From: Methylohalobius sp964654415
GTDB lineage: Bacteria > Pseudomonadota > Gammaproteobacteria > Methylococcales > Methylothermaceae
Direction: 5' to 3'
Assembly (NCBI GenBank): GCA_964654415.1
Contig: CAZZIP010000014.1
Coordinates: 1-64,000, forward strand
Length of the DNA stretch: 64,000 nucleotides
The notes under the pieces were generated by a model. The model saw only the letters and a program-made list of their open reading frames with translations, was not told the DNA's origin and made no database searches. Below, one piece after another: positions 19,430 through 27,453 of the stretch (position 1 is its first letter; every line of letters starts with the position of its first letter). Both the position numbers and the translations under genes were made by a program.

Positions 19430-20515
19430 TTAACGGCGGCCCTGGGTCATGCCCAGATTCTTCATGCGGTGGCGTAGCGTGCTGGGATGCAGATCGAGGA
19501 TCCGGGCGGCGCCGTTGGGGCCTTCGATGACCCACCGGGTCTTTTCCAGTACCGCCAGAATGTGTTGCCGTTCGATCACTTCGAGGGTGGCGTCGCTCGC
19601 CGGAGGCTGGGTGGCGCCGGCTGGTTCGCCCGATCCCGGCAGCATGTCCGGGTCGATCTCAATGAAAGGTCCGTTAGTCAGGATGATCACCCGCTCGATC
19701 GCGTTCTCCAGTTCACGGATGTTGCCCGGCCAGCGATAGGACTGGAGCCGCTGCAGGGATTTCGCATCGATGCCCTCGATCTGCTTGCCGATGCGGGGCG
19801 CGAACTTGTCGATAAGGAAACGGGCCAAGAGCGGAATGTCTTCGACCCGTTCCCTCAGAGGCGGCACGAATACGAGAAACACGTTGAGACGATAGTAGAG
19901 ATCGTCGCGGAAGGACTTCTCGGCGACTGCCTGCAAGAGATTCCGGTTGGTCGCGGCGATTACGCGCACATCGACCCAGATCGGCGCCTTGCCGCCGATG
20001 CGGTCGAATTCCTGTTCCTGCAGCACGCGCAACGGCTTAACCTGAACGTTTAGGGGGAGCTCGCCGATCTCGTCGAGAAAGATCGTGCCGCCGTCGGCGA
20101 ACTCGAAGCGCCCGATGCGCCTGGCGATGGCCCCGGTGAAGGCGCCTTTCTCGTGGCCGAACAGCTCGCTCTCCACGAGGCCCGTCGGCAGTGCCGCGCA
20201 ATTGACTTTGATCAGCGGTTTGTCGTGTCGCTTGCTGGCGGAATAAATCGCGCGAGCGATCAATTCCTTCCCCGTACCCGATTCGCCCTGGATCAGTACC
20301 GACGCGTCCGTAGGCGCCACGCGGCGGACGTTGGACAAGACCGACTGAATCGCCGTGTTTCTCCCGACGATCTCCTCGAAGTTGTGGACCGATTTGATTT
20401 CCTCCTGCAGATAGAGGTTCTGCGCCTTCGGCCGCGCCTGCTCCCGCTCCATCAACACGCGCTCGGTGATGTCGATGAACATGGTGCGGGTGTACTGCCC
20501 GCCCGATGGCGGCAT
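19430..20515 (-). CDS. Sigma-54-dependent activator, N-terminally truncated
   Basis: The 361-aa frame contains a complete AAA+ sigma-54 interaction domain: Walker A GESGTGKELIARAIY, the GAFTGA loop (EKGAFTGAIARR), Walker B FLDEIGELP, the arginine-finger region, and a Fis-type HTH at the C-terminus (RILDLHPSTLRHRMKNLGM). Residues 1-20 (GQYTRTMFIDITER) are only the tail of a PAS/PAC sensory domain. Upstream, the sequence changes to an IS91-type transposase fragment, so the sensor domain has been lost. Without it the protein may be constitutive or inactive. I treat it as an intact but truncated CDS. Confidence 0.8.
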   Translation of the reverse strand: MPPSGGQYTRTMFIDITERVLMEREQARPKAQNLYLQEEIKSVHNFEEIVGRNTAIQSVLSNVRRVAPTDASVLIQGESGTGKELIARAIYSASKRHDKPLIKVNCAALPTGLVESELFGHEKGAFTGAIARRIGRFEFADGGTIFLDEIGELPLNVQVKPLRVLQEQEFDRIGGKAPIWVDVRVIAATNRNLLQAVAEKSFRDDLYYRLNVFLVFVPPLRERVEDIPLLARFLIDKFAPRIGKQIEGIDAKSLQRLQSYRWPGNIRELENAIERVIILTNGPFIEIDPDMLPGSGEPAGATQPPASDATLEVIERQHILAVLEKTRWVIEGPNGAARILDLHPSTLRHRMKNLGMTQGRR

Positions 20516-20591
20516 CGGTCAGGAACGCGGGGTGAAAGCGCACGCCATCGTCCGCGCTGAACACCCCATCGATGACGCAACAGTGGAAGTA
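20516..20591 (-). mobile_element. IS91-family transposase remnant (internal piece)
   Basis: The minus strand encodes FHCCVIDGVFSADDGVRFHP followed by AFLTDA, the conserved HCCVIDGVF block of Y2-type IS91 transposases. Only about 25 codons remain. The piece abuts the broken 5' end of the sigma-54 activator on one side and the glycosyltransferase remnant on the other. A second IS91 piece is found at 27067-27186. Confidence 0.6.
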
Positions 20592-20592
20592 G

Positions 20593-20811
20593 AGCGGCTT
20601 TCCAGATCAGCTGCTGCTGATGGAGGACGCCGAGTTGTCGAAACGCCTGCGGCGCCTCGGGCCGCCCCTGTGTCTGCGCCAGCGGGTTGTCACCTCCGGA
20701 CGGCGCTGGGAGAGCCGCGGCGTCTGGAGCACCGTATTCCTCATGTGGTGGCTGCGTTGGCTTTACTGGTAGGGCGCGGCGCCGGAGCGCCTGGCGGACG
20801 AGTACCGATGA
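20593..20811 (+). pseudogene. C-terminal remnant of a TIGR04283-like glycosyltransferase
   Basis: Reading plus strand from 20593 gives GFPDQLLLMEDAELSKRLRR followed by LGPPLCLRQRVVTSGRRWES, then GVWSTVFLMWWLRWLYW. This is the C-terminal third of the small glycosyltransferases of the selenosugar/arsenosugar-associated family. A TAG at 20770-20772 interrupts the frame where a Leu is usual, after which GAAPERLADEYR resumes the family ending before TGA. The 5' two thirds are absent, replaced by IS91-like sequence. Not functional. Confidence 0.55.
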
Positions 20812-20815
20812 GACC

Positions 20816-21892
20816 TCAAACCAGAACTGCCAGCACCCGGCAGGCTCCCGCCCCGATGACGGCCGCGGCGGGTAGCGTGCTCAGCCAGGCGATGAGGATG
20901 GCGCGTAAGGCGTCGGTCTGACGGGGCTGGGTGCGGTCAACGAAACGCACCCCCATCAGCGAACCCGTGCTCACGTGGGTCGTGGAAACCGGCAATCCCA
21001 AGGGGGACGCCGCCAGCACCAGAAGCGACGTGCCCAGATTGGCCGTGAGGGCCCGGCCGGCGTCCAGCTCGACGACCTGGAAAGCCAGCACTCGCGCCAC
21101 GCGCAGGCCGCCCCACAGGCTGCCGGCCACCATGGCGGCCGTCGCCGCGCCCACCGCCCAATAGCCGGTCTCCTGCGGCGTAAGGCCCAGGGTCGGCAAG
21201 GCGAGGATCAGAAACGCGGCAATCTTTGGCACGTCGTTCAAACCCCGCGCAAAGCACACCGCACCGCTGCTCAGCCAATGCAGGCCGCGCAACAACGCGA
21301 TCCGCAGGCGGCTGTCGGGCGCCACCGGGTCGGCGCAGCGGAATGGGTCTGCCTGCCACTCCCCCGGGTCGCAACAACCCGGACGCCATGCCGGGATGTG
21401 CCGGGCCAGCCAGCGCACCGCCAGTAGCAGCGCGCCGCATAGCACGATGGCCGCCAGCGGACTGACCAGCAAGGGCAGGACGGCCTTGCCTGCCACCGCG
21501 CCGCCGTCGAGCCCACCGGGGCCGGCCTCGGAAAGGGCGGCGCCCACGATGCCGCCGAGCAAGCCGTGGGTGGTGGAAACCGGCAGCCCGCGGCGGGTGG
21601 CGATGGCGACCCAGCCGAAGGCCCCGCACAGCGCGCCGGCAATGAAGGCCGTATCCGGATGGAAATCGGCGGCGAGATACCCGCGGGCGAAATTGGCCGC
21701 CAGCGCCGATCCCCAAAAGACGGCCGCCACTCCGCCCAGCAGGGTCCAGAACGATCCCCACAGGATGGCGAGCCTGGGTTGGGCCAGTCCGCCGCCGATT
21801 AGGGTCGCCACCCCCTTGGAGACGTCATTGGCGCCATTGGCCCAGGCCAGCAGCAGTACCGGCAGGGCGATGGACAAAATTTCCGCGTTCAT
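20816..21892 (-). CDS. Inorganic phosphate transporter, PiT family
   Basis: The 358-aa membrane protein has the duplicated PiT (Pfam PHO4) architecture: N-terminal ANGANDVSKGVATLIG with RGLPVSTTHGLLGG, and C-terminal RGLNDVPKIAAF with LGLPVSTTHVSTGSL. The family imports phosphate (as metal-phosphate) driven by H+ or Na+. The start MNAEILSIAL gives an ATGA overlap with the TVP38 gene; a longer in-frame upstream reading is a shadow of that gene. Cotranscribed with the TVP38 and flavoprotein genes. Confidence 0.93.
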   Translation of the reverse strand: MNAEILSIALPVLLLAWANGANDVSKGVATLIGGGLAQPRLAILWGSFWTLLGGVAAVFWGSALAANFARGYLAADFHPDTAFIAGALCGAFGWVAIATRRGLPVSTTHGLLGGIVGAALSEAGPGGLDGGAVAGKAVLPLLVSPLAAIVLCGALLLAVRWLARHIPAWRPGCCDPGEWQADPFRCADPVAPDSRLRIALLRGLHWLSSGAVCFARGLNDVPKIAAFLILALPTLGLTPQETGYWAVGAATAAMVAGSLWGGLRVARVLAFQVVELDAGRALTANLGTSLLVLAASPLGLPVSTTHVSTGSLMGVRFVDRTQPRQTDALRAILIAWLSTLPAAAVIGAGACRVLAVLV

Positions 21893-22611
21893 GTCCTCTG
21901 CCCTCTTTTCGTCATGCTCCGAAACCGGGCGATGGTCCTCTGCAACACCGGGAGCAAGGCCAGCACGCCCAACAGTCCCAGAGCAACCAGAACCTGCGGG
22001 GAAAGCAGACCCTCCAGGGAGCGCACTTCGCCCAGGGAACGCCCCAGGTTGGCGAACACAAAACTGGCGGGAACGATGCCGACCATGGTGGTCCACGCAT
22101 AGGTACTGAGACTCACCGGTGCGAACGCGGCGGCCAGGTTCACCAGCCAGAAAGGAAAGATCGGCACCAGGCGCAGAAACAGCAGATAGTAGGCGGCATC
22201 CTGCTCGAAACCGGCCAGGATTTTGGCCGCCCCAGGGTTCTGCTGCAAACGCTGGCGAACCGCATCGGCAAACAGATACCTTGCCAGCAAAAACGCCGCG
22301 ATCGCGCCCGAACTGGCCGCGGCCACGATCAGCACCGTCCCCAGCCAGCGGCCGAAGAGAAAGCCGGTGATCAGGGACAGCAGCGCGGCGCCGGGGAGGC
22401 TGAACGCCACGGCAACCGCATATCCGAGACCCCAAAGAAGAAAAGTCGGCCCGAAATGATTCTGTGCGAAGGCCAGGAGCTGATCCTTGTGGGACTGGAA
22501 GTTCTCCAGGCTCAGCCAATCGCTGCCGCCCAGCCACACGAACCCGATCGGGATGCCCAAAAACGCAGCCAGCAGCAGCCGGCGCAGCAAGACTTGTCGG
22601 GACACGTTCAT
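21889..22611 (-). CDS. TVP38/TMEM64 family membrane protein
   Basis: The 240-aa protein has about six hydrophobic helices and the SNARE-associated/DedA-like core. FSLPGAALLSLITGFLFGRWLG and the re-entrant FLRLVPIFPFWLVNLAAAFA followed by FVFANLG are typical. Members of this superfamily move lipids between leaflets or support membrane integrity; the function of this one is unknown. The operon with a lipoamide-dehydrogenase-like flavoprotein is a recurrent pairing. Overlaps both neighbours by four bases. Confidence 0.88.
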   Translation of the reverse strand: MNVSRQVLLRRLLLAAFLGIPIGFVWLGGSDWLSLENFQSHKDQLLAFAQNHFGPTFLLWGLGYAVAVAFSLPGAALLSLITGFLFGRWLGTVLIVAAASSGAIAAFLLARYLFADAVRQRLQQNPGAAKILAGFEQDAAYYLLFLRLVPIFPFWLVNLAAAFAPVSLSTYAWTTMVGIVPASFVFANLGRSLGEVRSLEGLLSPQVLVALGLLGVLALLPVLQRTIARFRSMTKRGQRT

Positions 22612-24044
22612 CGCTCACCTCCCCGCAGGCCGAACAGGAGCTGCATCCAGCGCCTGAGGCCCGGCGTCAGTTTGTTCTTCCGGTGTAATTCGGCCACGCG
22701 GCGGTTGATTTGCGCCAGCGTGGGGTAGATGTGGATGACGTCCGCCACGTCGGACACCTTCATCCCTTTGGACAGGGCCAGCACGTATTCGTGGATCAGT
22801 TCGCCGGCGTGGGGCCCGCACAGGGTGGCTCCCAATAACTTGCCGTTAGGCGCAACCACCAGTTTGGCTAGGCCTTCGGTGCTGGCGTCGGTTACCGCCC
22901 GGTCGATATGGGCGAAGTTGAAGCCGTAGACCCGGTGGGGAATGCCGCCGCCCATGGCTTCCTCTTCCGACAGCCCGACGCGCGCCAGTTCCGGGTCGGT
23001 GAAGGTACACCACGGTACAACAACAGGCTTAAAGCGCGCCGGCCAGTGGAACAGGGCGTTCCTGAGCACGACGCCGGCCTGATATTCGGCCATGTGGGTG
23101 AAGAGATACGGGCCGGCCACGTCGCCACAGGCGTAAATGCGCTGGTTGCTGGTGCGCAGGCGCGCATCCAGCTTGAGGCGGCCGTTTTCCACCGCCACTC
23201 CGGCGGCTTCCAGGCCCAGCCCTTCCAAATTGGGACGGCGGCCGGCGGCGATGAGGAGATGACTCCCTTCCAGGATTCTTTCCTCCTCGCCAGTCGCTGT
23301 GGTGCGCAAACGCAAGGCACCGGCGGTGCCTTCGACTGCCTCTATGTGGCGCCGGAAATGAAACACGACTCCTTCCGCTTCCAGCCGCTTCTGCACTAGA
23401 CCGGCTATGTCCTGGTCCTCGCGCGGCAGGATGGTAGGGCCCGCCTCGATCACCTCCACTTCGCTGCCGAGGCGCCGGAACGCCTGAGCCATTTCCACCC
23501 CGATGGGACCTCCGCCGACGATCAGGAGACAGGGCACCGCCTCGCGCAGGTCGAACAGCGTTTCGTTGGTCAGGTAGGGAACGCGCTCCACACCTGGAAT
23601 AGGCGGAATCGCCGCCCTGCTCCCCGTCGCCAGGACAAAACGCCGGGCGGTGAGCGCCCTGCCTTCCACCTGGAAACATTCCGGGCTGATGAAGCGTCCG
23701 GAACCGAACAGCACCTCCACCCCCAGGCCGCGGATGCGCTCCGGGCTGTCGTTGGGCTCGATGGCGCGAATGACCGAGTTCACCCGCTCCATGACGCGCG
23801 ACAGCTCAATTCCTGGAACGGCGCGATCCACTCCCGCCGCATCCGCCGTGCGCAGGGTGTGGGCGACTGCAGCCGAATGAAGGAGCGCCTTGCTGGGCAC
23901 GCAGCCGTACCAAAGGCAATCTCCGCCCAACCTGTTCTTCTCCACCAGCGCCACCCTGGCGCCCAGCGCGGCACCGCCGACCGCCACCACCAGCCCGGCC
24001 GCGCCGCCGCCGATCACGCACAGGTCGTAGTCAGTCTTGCCCAC
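22608..24044 (-). CDS. Pyridine nucleotide-disulfide oxidoreductase (Lpd/MerA-like)
   Basis: The 478-aa flavoprotein has the FAD motif CVIGGGAAGLVVAVGGAALG, the redox-active disulfide in GGDCLWYGCVPSKALLHSA, an NAD(P) fold LLIVGGGPIGVEMAQAF, the second FAD motif IYACGDVAGP, and a C-terminal dimer interface with HIYPTLAQINRR. The C-terminal active-site His is HIYPT instead of the HAHPT of true lipoamide dehydrogenases. No metal-binding HMA domain or C-terminal Cys pair of MerA is present. Substrate unknown. Start is GTG with AAGGAGA eight bases upstream. Confidence 0.9.
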   Translation of the reverse strand: MGKTDYDLCVIGGGAAGLVVAVGGAALGARVALVEKNRLGGDCLWYGCVPSKALLHSAAVAHTLRTADAAGVDRAVPGIELSRVMERVNSVIRAIEPNDSPERIRGLGVEVLFGSGRFISPECFQVEGRALTARRFVLATGSRAAIPPIPGVERVPYLTNETLFDLREAVPCLLIVGGGPIGVEMAQAFRRLGSEVEVIEAGPTILPREDQDIAGLVQKRLEAEGVVFHFRRHIEAVEGTAGALRLRTTATGEEERILEGSHLLIAAGRRPNLEGLGLEAAGVAVENGRLKLDARLRTSNQRIYACGDVAGPYLFTHMAEYQAGVVLRNALFHWPARFKPVVVPWCTFTDPELARVGLSEEEAMGGGIPHRVYGFNFAHIDRAVTDASTEGLAKLVVAPNGKLLGATLCGPHAGELIHEYVLALSKGMKVSDVADVIHIYPTLAQINRRVAELHRKNKLTPGLRRWMQLLFGLRGGER

Positions 24045-24068
24045 GGGTTTGTCTCCTTATCTATCGCA

Positions 24069-24422
24069 TTACCGGCCGTTCAGAGCCCGGTCGTCAGGCA
24101 GGCTGGGCTTCGGCCAGCGCGGCACAATATCGGGACGAGAAGGCCCTCGCGCCGCGCCCCCGCTAGCGAAACTCGAAACGGCATCGGCGAGCCGCTGGTC
24201 CCATTTCGGCGTCGTATCAGGCTCCCCGAGCAACTCTTCGCTTTCTTCCAGCTTTCCGATTACGGGGCAGCGCCACCACGGGGCCGCCAGTTTGCCGGCG
24301 TATTGGGACACCCGCCACAGGTGGCCGCCGGTGTAAGGATCGCGGGCTTCCACCACGAAGGCTATCGCGTACAGGGTGCGCAGAAGATCCCCGGCGGAAG
24401 CGGTTCGTGGGATGACAGCCAT
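24069..24422 (-). pseudogene. HD-GYP phosphodiesterase fragment
   Basis: Residues 1-46 resemble the start of HD-GYP cyclic-di-GMP phosphodiesterases: LRTLYAIAFVVEARDPYTGG then HLWRVSQYAGKLA, including the H of the first metal site. The HD dyad, GYP motif and the rest of the catalytic domain are absent. The following 70 residues (from PWWRCPVIGKLEESEELLGE) resemble no part of that domain and may be the original tail after an internal deletion. A good ribosome site precedes the ATG, so a short product could be made, but it cannot be a phosphodiesterase. Confidence 0.5.
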
Positions 24423-24634
24423 GGAAGTTCCCTCCCGAGAGCTTGCGAAAAATTTGCAGACTTTGCGGAAGGTCTGCTCTTGTCTTTTGACAATTCCAAA
24501 GCCAAGTCGTCGCAGGCGGTTCTACCCTTTTCGTCGCGGCTGCACCCTTTTCCTTACAACCGGAGGCACGGCTACCGTCGCCGATGCTATTCCCGTACAA
24601 TAATAGCCGCCTCCCTTGTCCCAGGAAAAAAGCC

Positions 24635-24904
24635 ATGCAGCTGCCCTCCCCGCGCCCGGACGACCCGCAGGCCACCGACCCGCAAACCTGGCTGGACGCC
24701 TACGGCGACTACCTGTATCGCTACGCCCTGCTACGCGTCCGCGACGAGTCCCTGGCCGAGGACCTAGTGCAAGAGATCCTGCTGGCGGCGCTCAAAGGCT
24801 GGGCAGGTTTCGACGGCCGCTCCTCGGAGCGCACTTGGCCGACCGGCATCCTCAAGCACAAAATCGTCGACCAGTTGCCAGTCACGCAGAAAGGAGACAC
24901 GTCG
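24635..24904 (+). pseudogene. Truncated ECF sigma factor, fused in frame to the next gene
   Basis: The encoded 90 residues contain sigma-70 region 2. WLDAYGDYLYRYALLRVRDE leads to LAEDLVQEILLAALKGWAGF, then RTWPTGILKHKIVDQL. Region 4 (DNA-binding, -35 recognition) is missing: after KHKIVDQLP the sequence jumps to the ribosome-binding site and start of the anti-sigma gene. No stop codon intervenes, so region 2 reads directly into the anti-sigma protein. A sigma factor without region 4 should not direct promoter choice. Confidence 0.65.
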
Positions 24905-25140
24905 ATGCTGAATTGCCAGGGGACCAGCCGGCTCATCCCCCAAAACCTGGATCGGCCTTTGACTTCCAAGGAGCGGCTGTCACTTCGCTTGCATTTGCTC
25001 CTGTGCGGCGCCTGCCGCGGTTTCGCGCGACAACTGCGCTTTTTGCGCCAGGCAATGGCAGATCTGGAAATGCGAACCCTCGCGGACGATCGCATCAAAC
25101 TCGGCGAAGGGGGCAGGACCGAATCGGGCGAATCCTGTAA
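24905..25140 (+). pseudogene. Zinc-binding anti-sigma factor, probably frameshifted
   Basis: Starts at ATG with AAAGGAGA 8 bases upstream. The product (MLNCQGTSRLIPQNLDRPLT...) has the ZAS motif HLLLCGAC near residue 38, typical of short ECF anti-sigma factors paired with the bufferin regulons. The expected ending (GQDRIGRIL then TAA at 25138-25140) lies in a different frame from the start, so a frameshift near 25105 separates the two. In the original frame translation continues through antisense bufC. Confidence 0.55.
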
Positions 25141-25188
25141 GGTTCGGGCCAGGACGGTCAAACCCAGTAGTCCGGAGGCGCGTATTGG

Positions 25189-25971
25189 TCATCCGCCTGG
25201 AAGGACCGCCCCCACAATCAAGCCGTCGTCCAGCCAGCGGCGCAGGAAACCCGCGGCCACGCCGGCGGCATTCTCAGTACCGTCCAGACAGCTCAAGCCT
25301 TCGCACCAGTCGGCAAAGAGGGCGCCTTGGTGGGCGGCGTCCAAAGCCCACGCCTCTAAGTCTTCGAGGCGACGGTAATACACCACCAGGCCACGGCGCT
25401 ACACCAGCCAGTCGCACGTATTTCCCGTTGTCAGCGCAGCCAAGGCTCGCCCTTCCGTGGCCGCGTGCCACAGTTCCGGCGCATTGTGATGCAGGGCCAG
25501 GCAGCGCAGGGAGGAATGGAAGAAGAGGCGCAACTCCGGCCACCTTTCGGCGGGGAGACCGGCCAGCGCTTCGGCGGTGAGCGGCGTAGCGTCGGCGGCG
25601 TCGAAAGCCTCGCTCAAGGTCCGTTCGAAGCGGGCCAGATCGGCCAAGTCCGGCCGGTCGCGCAGAAACTCTGCCAGCCCTGCGCCGGCCCAACGGATGG
25701 AGTAATGGCTGGGCGGGCGGGATTCGGCGTAAGCAGAGGCCAAGGCGGCGAATTCTTCGGCACCGAGCAGCGCTTGCAGCGCCGGGTAATCCGCCGCCAA
25801 AGCTTCGGCCAGGCGCAGCCGTTAGGCTTCCCGGTAAATGCGGAAGCGCGATTTCGCCGTTTCCTGGGTGGCTGCGGCGGTAAATTCGGGTGGGAGCGCA
25901 TCCCTTGCCAGGACGGCGGCATGGAATCGCCGTTGCAGTTCCGCCAAGGATGCCGCTGGGTTCAGGTACAT
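25189..25971 (-). pseudogene. bufC: BufC (DUF2063 domain) with two in-frame stop codons
   Basis: BufC is the partner that helps the MNIO enzyme BufB modify the bufferin precursor. The reading frame from MYLNPAASLAELQRRF to AAGFLRRWLDDGLIVGAVLPG is continuous in one frame over about 260 codons. It has the DUF2063 sequence FRIYREA...RLRLAEALAADYPALQALLG and the C-terminal VVYYRRLEDLEAWALDAA. Two nonsense codons break it: TAA near 25822 (between YREA and RLRL) and TAG at 25399-25401 (where the family has a Trp, after CDWLV). Because the frame itself is preserved, these look like point mutations. The start overlaps the bufB stop. Confidence 0.7.
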
Positions 25972-26622
25972 GAGGCTTGGCCTTCCAACGCCCTGGCAGA
26001 GGCAGTCCGGGCCAGTTGCAGTTCCTTCAGCAACTCACCCAGGGGCGGGATGGCGTCGTCCCGCTCGATCATGGCGGCAACCGGCCCCAGGCGGCGGATG
26101 GCCGCCTTATACAGTTCCCATACCGGTCGGCCACCGCGTGGTCGTGGGTATCGATGACGTGGCTGCCGTAATCGGAGTGGCCGGCCAAGTGAATCTGCCA
26201 GACGCGCTCCGCGGGCACCTGGCTCAAATACCGGTAAGGACCGAAGCCGTAGTTGCGGGCGCTGACGTAGACGTTGTTCACGTCCAGAAGCAGCAGGCAG
26301 TCCGCCTCCTCCGCCAGGATGCGGAGGAATTCCGCTTCGGGGATATCGGAATGGCGGTAGCTGATGTAGCTGGAGATCTTCCAGGAGTATGCGCCGCCCC
26401 AGGAAGTCCTGAACCCGCCGGACGCGCTCGATAACGTGGTGCAGCGTCTCTTCCGTATAGGGCAAAAAACAGGTCGTGCAGATTGACGCCGTCCACCAGG
26501 TAGTTCTCGCTGATGATCTCGAACCAATCCAAAGCCGGTTTTTCCGCCAGGATGGTCTCGTAATGCTCCTTGCGCAGCCCCAGGCCAAAACCGAGCTCAG
26601 GACGGTTCAGGGTGTGCAGCAT
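25962..26622 (-). pseudogene. bufB: BufB (MNIO/DUF692 enzyme) with deletion and frameshifts
   Basis: BufB is a multinuclear iron-dependent oxidase that converts Cys residues of the bufferin into copper-binding oxazolone-type groups. Fragments of the enzyme are readable in three frames: LGFGLGLRKEHYETILAEKP and FEIISENYLVDG; then LHHVIERVRRVQDFLGRR; then ISYRHSDIPEAEFLRILAEE, LLLLDVNNVYVSARNYGFGP and FHLAGHSDYG-type HLAGHSDYGSHVIDTHDHAV; finally VWELYKAAIRRLGPVAAMIE. About 65 residues are missing between NYLVDG and VNLHDL. Frameshifts lie at an A6 run (26464-26469), near 26375 and near 26128. It is nonfunctional as read. Confidence 0.75.
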
Positions 26623-26668
26623 GGCGGCTTCCGGAAATGGGGCCGGACAACCCGGCCCCGGCTCGTTA

Positions 26669-26914
26669 TCACTTTTCCAACACTTTGCCGCCCTTGGCCG
26701 TGCATTCCTCGGCGGTGGCGGTGGGCAGCCAGCCCTGGCCTTCGCAGCTGTTCTGGCCCTTGCAGGCATTTCGCGCCGTCTTGCAGGCATTGATGCCGCA
26801 GTGGACTTTGGCTTCCTTGGCTTCGGTTCCCTCTGCCATGGCCAGGCTGTTGGCGAACAGGGCCGCGGCAGCGGTGGCCAGCAGCAGACCGGAACGGTAA
26901 GGTGCGTTTTTCAT
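26669..26914 (-). CDS. bufA2: Bufferin-type metallophore precursor BufA2
   Basis: This 81-aa secreted Cys-rich peptide has a signal segment (SGLLLATAAAALFANSLAMA) followed by the BufA2 core KVHCGINACKTARNACKGQN and SCEGQGWLPTATAEECTAKG. The five Cys residues in this spacing are the substrate of BufB/BufC modification, and modified bufferins sequester copper in the periplasm. The start at MKNAPYRSG has GAGGAG upstream and replaces a five-residue longer reading. The gene is intact although the modifying enzymes downstream are broken, so the peptide can at most be made unmodified. Confidence 0.82.
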   Translation of the reverse strand: MKNAPYRSGLLLATAAAALFANSLAMAEGTEAKEAKVHCGINACKTARNACKGQNSCEGQGWLPTATAEECTAKGGKVLEK

Positions 26915-27066
26915 GATTCTTCTCCTCAATCAGGACGATAGGATGCTTCACTTCCCTTCGTATTCGGTATTGCCCAACCTCGACTACTCCGTCTATGCGT
27001 CCGCCACAACGCCATCAGCGCCCACGCTACGGCCCTCTGCTCCCGGTCTCAGCTTCATCCTCTGTG

Positions 27067-27186
27067 CTACGCCGCCATTCCTACTGGGCTGATGATCGTC
27101 AAAGCGCTGCCGCAGTGGGGGCAGTGTTCCAGGTCGATGTCGAATATGCGTTGAGCCGATCGCTCTAGCTCGATGGAGGATCGCGC
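27067..27186 (-). mobile_element. IS91-family transposase remnant (C-terminal zinc-finger piece)
   Basis: The minus strand encodes LERSAQRIFDIDLEHCPHCG then SALTIISPVGMAA and a TAG at 27067-27069. FDIDLEHCPHCGG-like sequence is the conserved zinc-binding tail of IS91-type transposases. No ends or N-terminal region remain nearby. With the piece at 20516-20591 it suggests that one or more IS91-type elements once moved through this mosaic region. Confidence 0.6.
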
Positions 27187-27195
27187 GCTTTAAGA

Positions 27196-27453
27196 TTAAA
27201 GGCTGGCGGGGGATTGGGCCAGTAGCTTTACCGCACTCGGAGCAGGCCGGTCCGGCTGCGTGTAGACAGCGACTATCCGATGAGGCCCCTCAAGCAGCGC
27301 CTGCAGGATCATAGCGGCAAATTGCGGGGTGCCTGCGAACACCAAACCCTCGATCAGGCCGGGGATGATCGAGTTCACGCAGATTCTGTTTGCACCCCAT
27401 TCAATTGCGAGCACGCGCATCAACATGCTAACGCCGGCCTTCGCCGCACACAT
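27196..27453 (-). pseudogene. Chimeric fragment: short-chain dehydrogenase joined to methionyl-tRNA formyltransferase
   Basis: The single 85-aa frame reads MCAAKAGVSMLMRVLAIEWG and VNSIIPGLIEG, which is the Tyr-Lys helix and following loop of an SDR dehydrogenase. It switches at once to LVFAGTPQFAAMILQALLEG and VYTQPDRPA, which is the N-terminal Rossmann strand of methionyl-tRNA formyltransferase (Fmt). The Fmt part lacks the GRGRKLTP loop and stops after 40 residues. Neither half can form an active domain. It is a recombination scar between two housekeeping-type genes. Confidence 0.6.

Noticed and set aside
20816..22618. Single 600-codon minus-strand frame covering both the PiT transporter and upstream DNA
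   Set aside because: The N-terminal 240 codons are an out-of-frame reading of the TVP38 gene. The true PiT start is at 21892.
26128..26469. bufB frameshifts as sequencing errors only
   Set aside because: Two do lie in homopolymers, but the same operon also has a large bufB deletion and two in-frame nonsense codons in bufC, which homopolymer errors do not explain.
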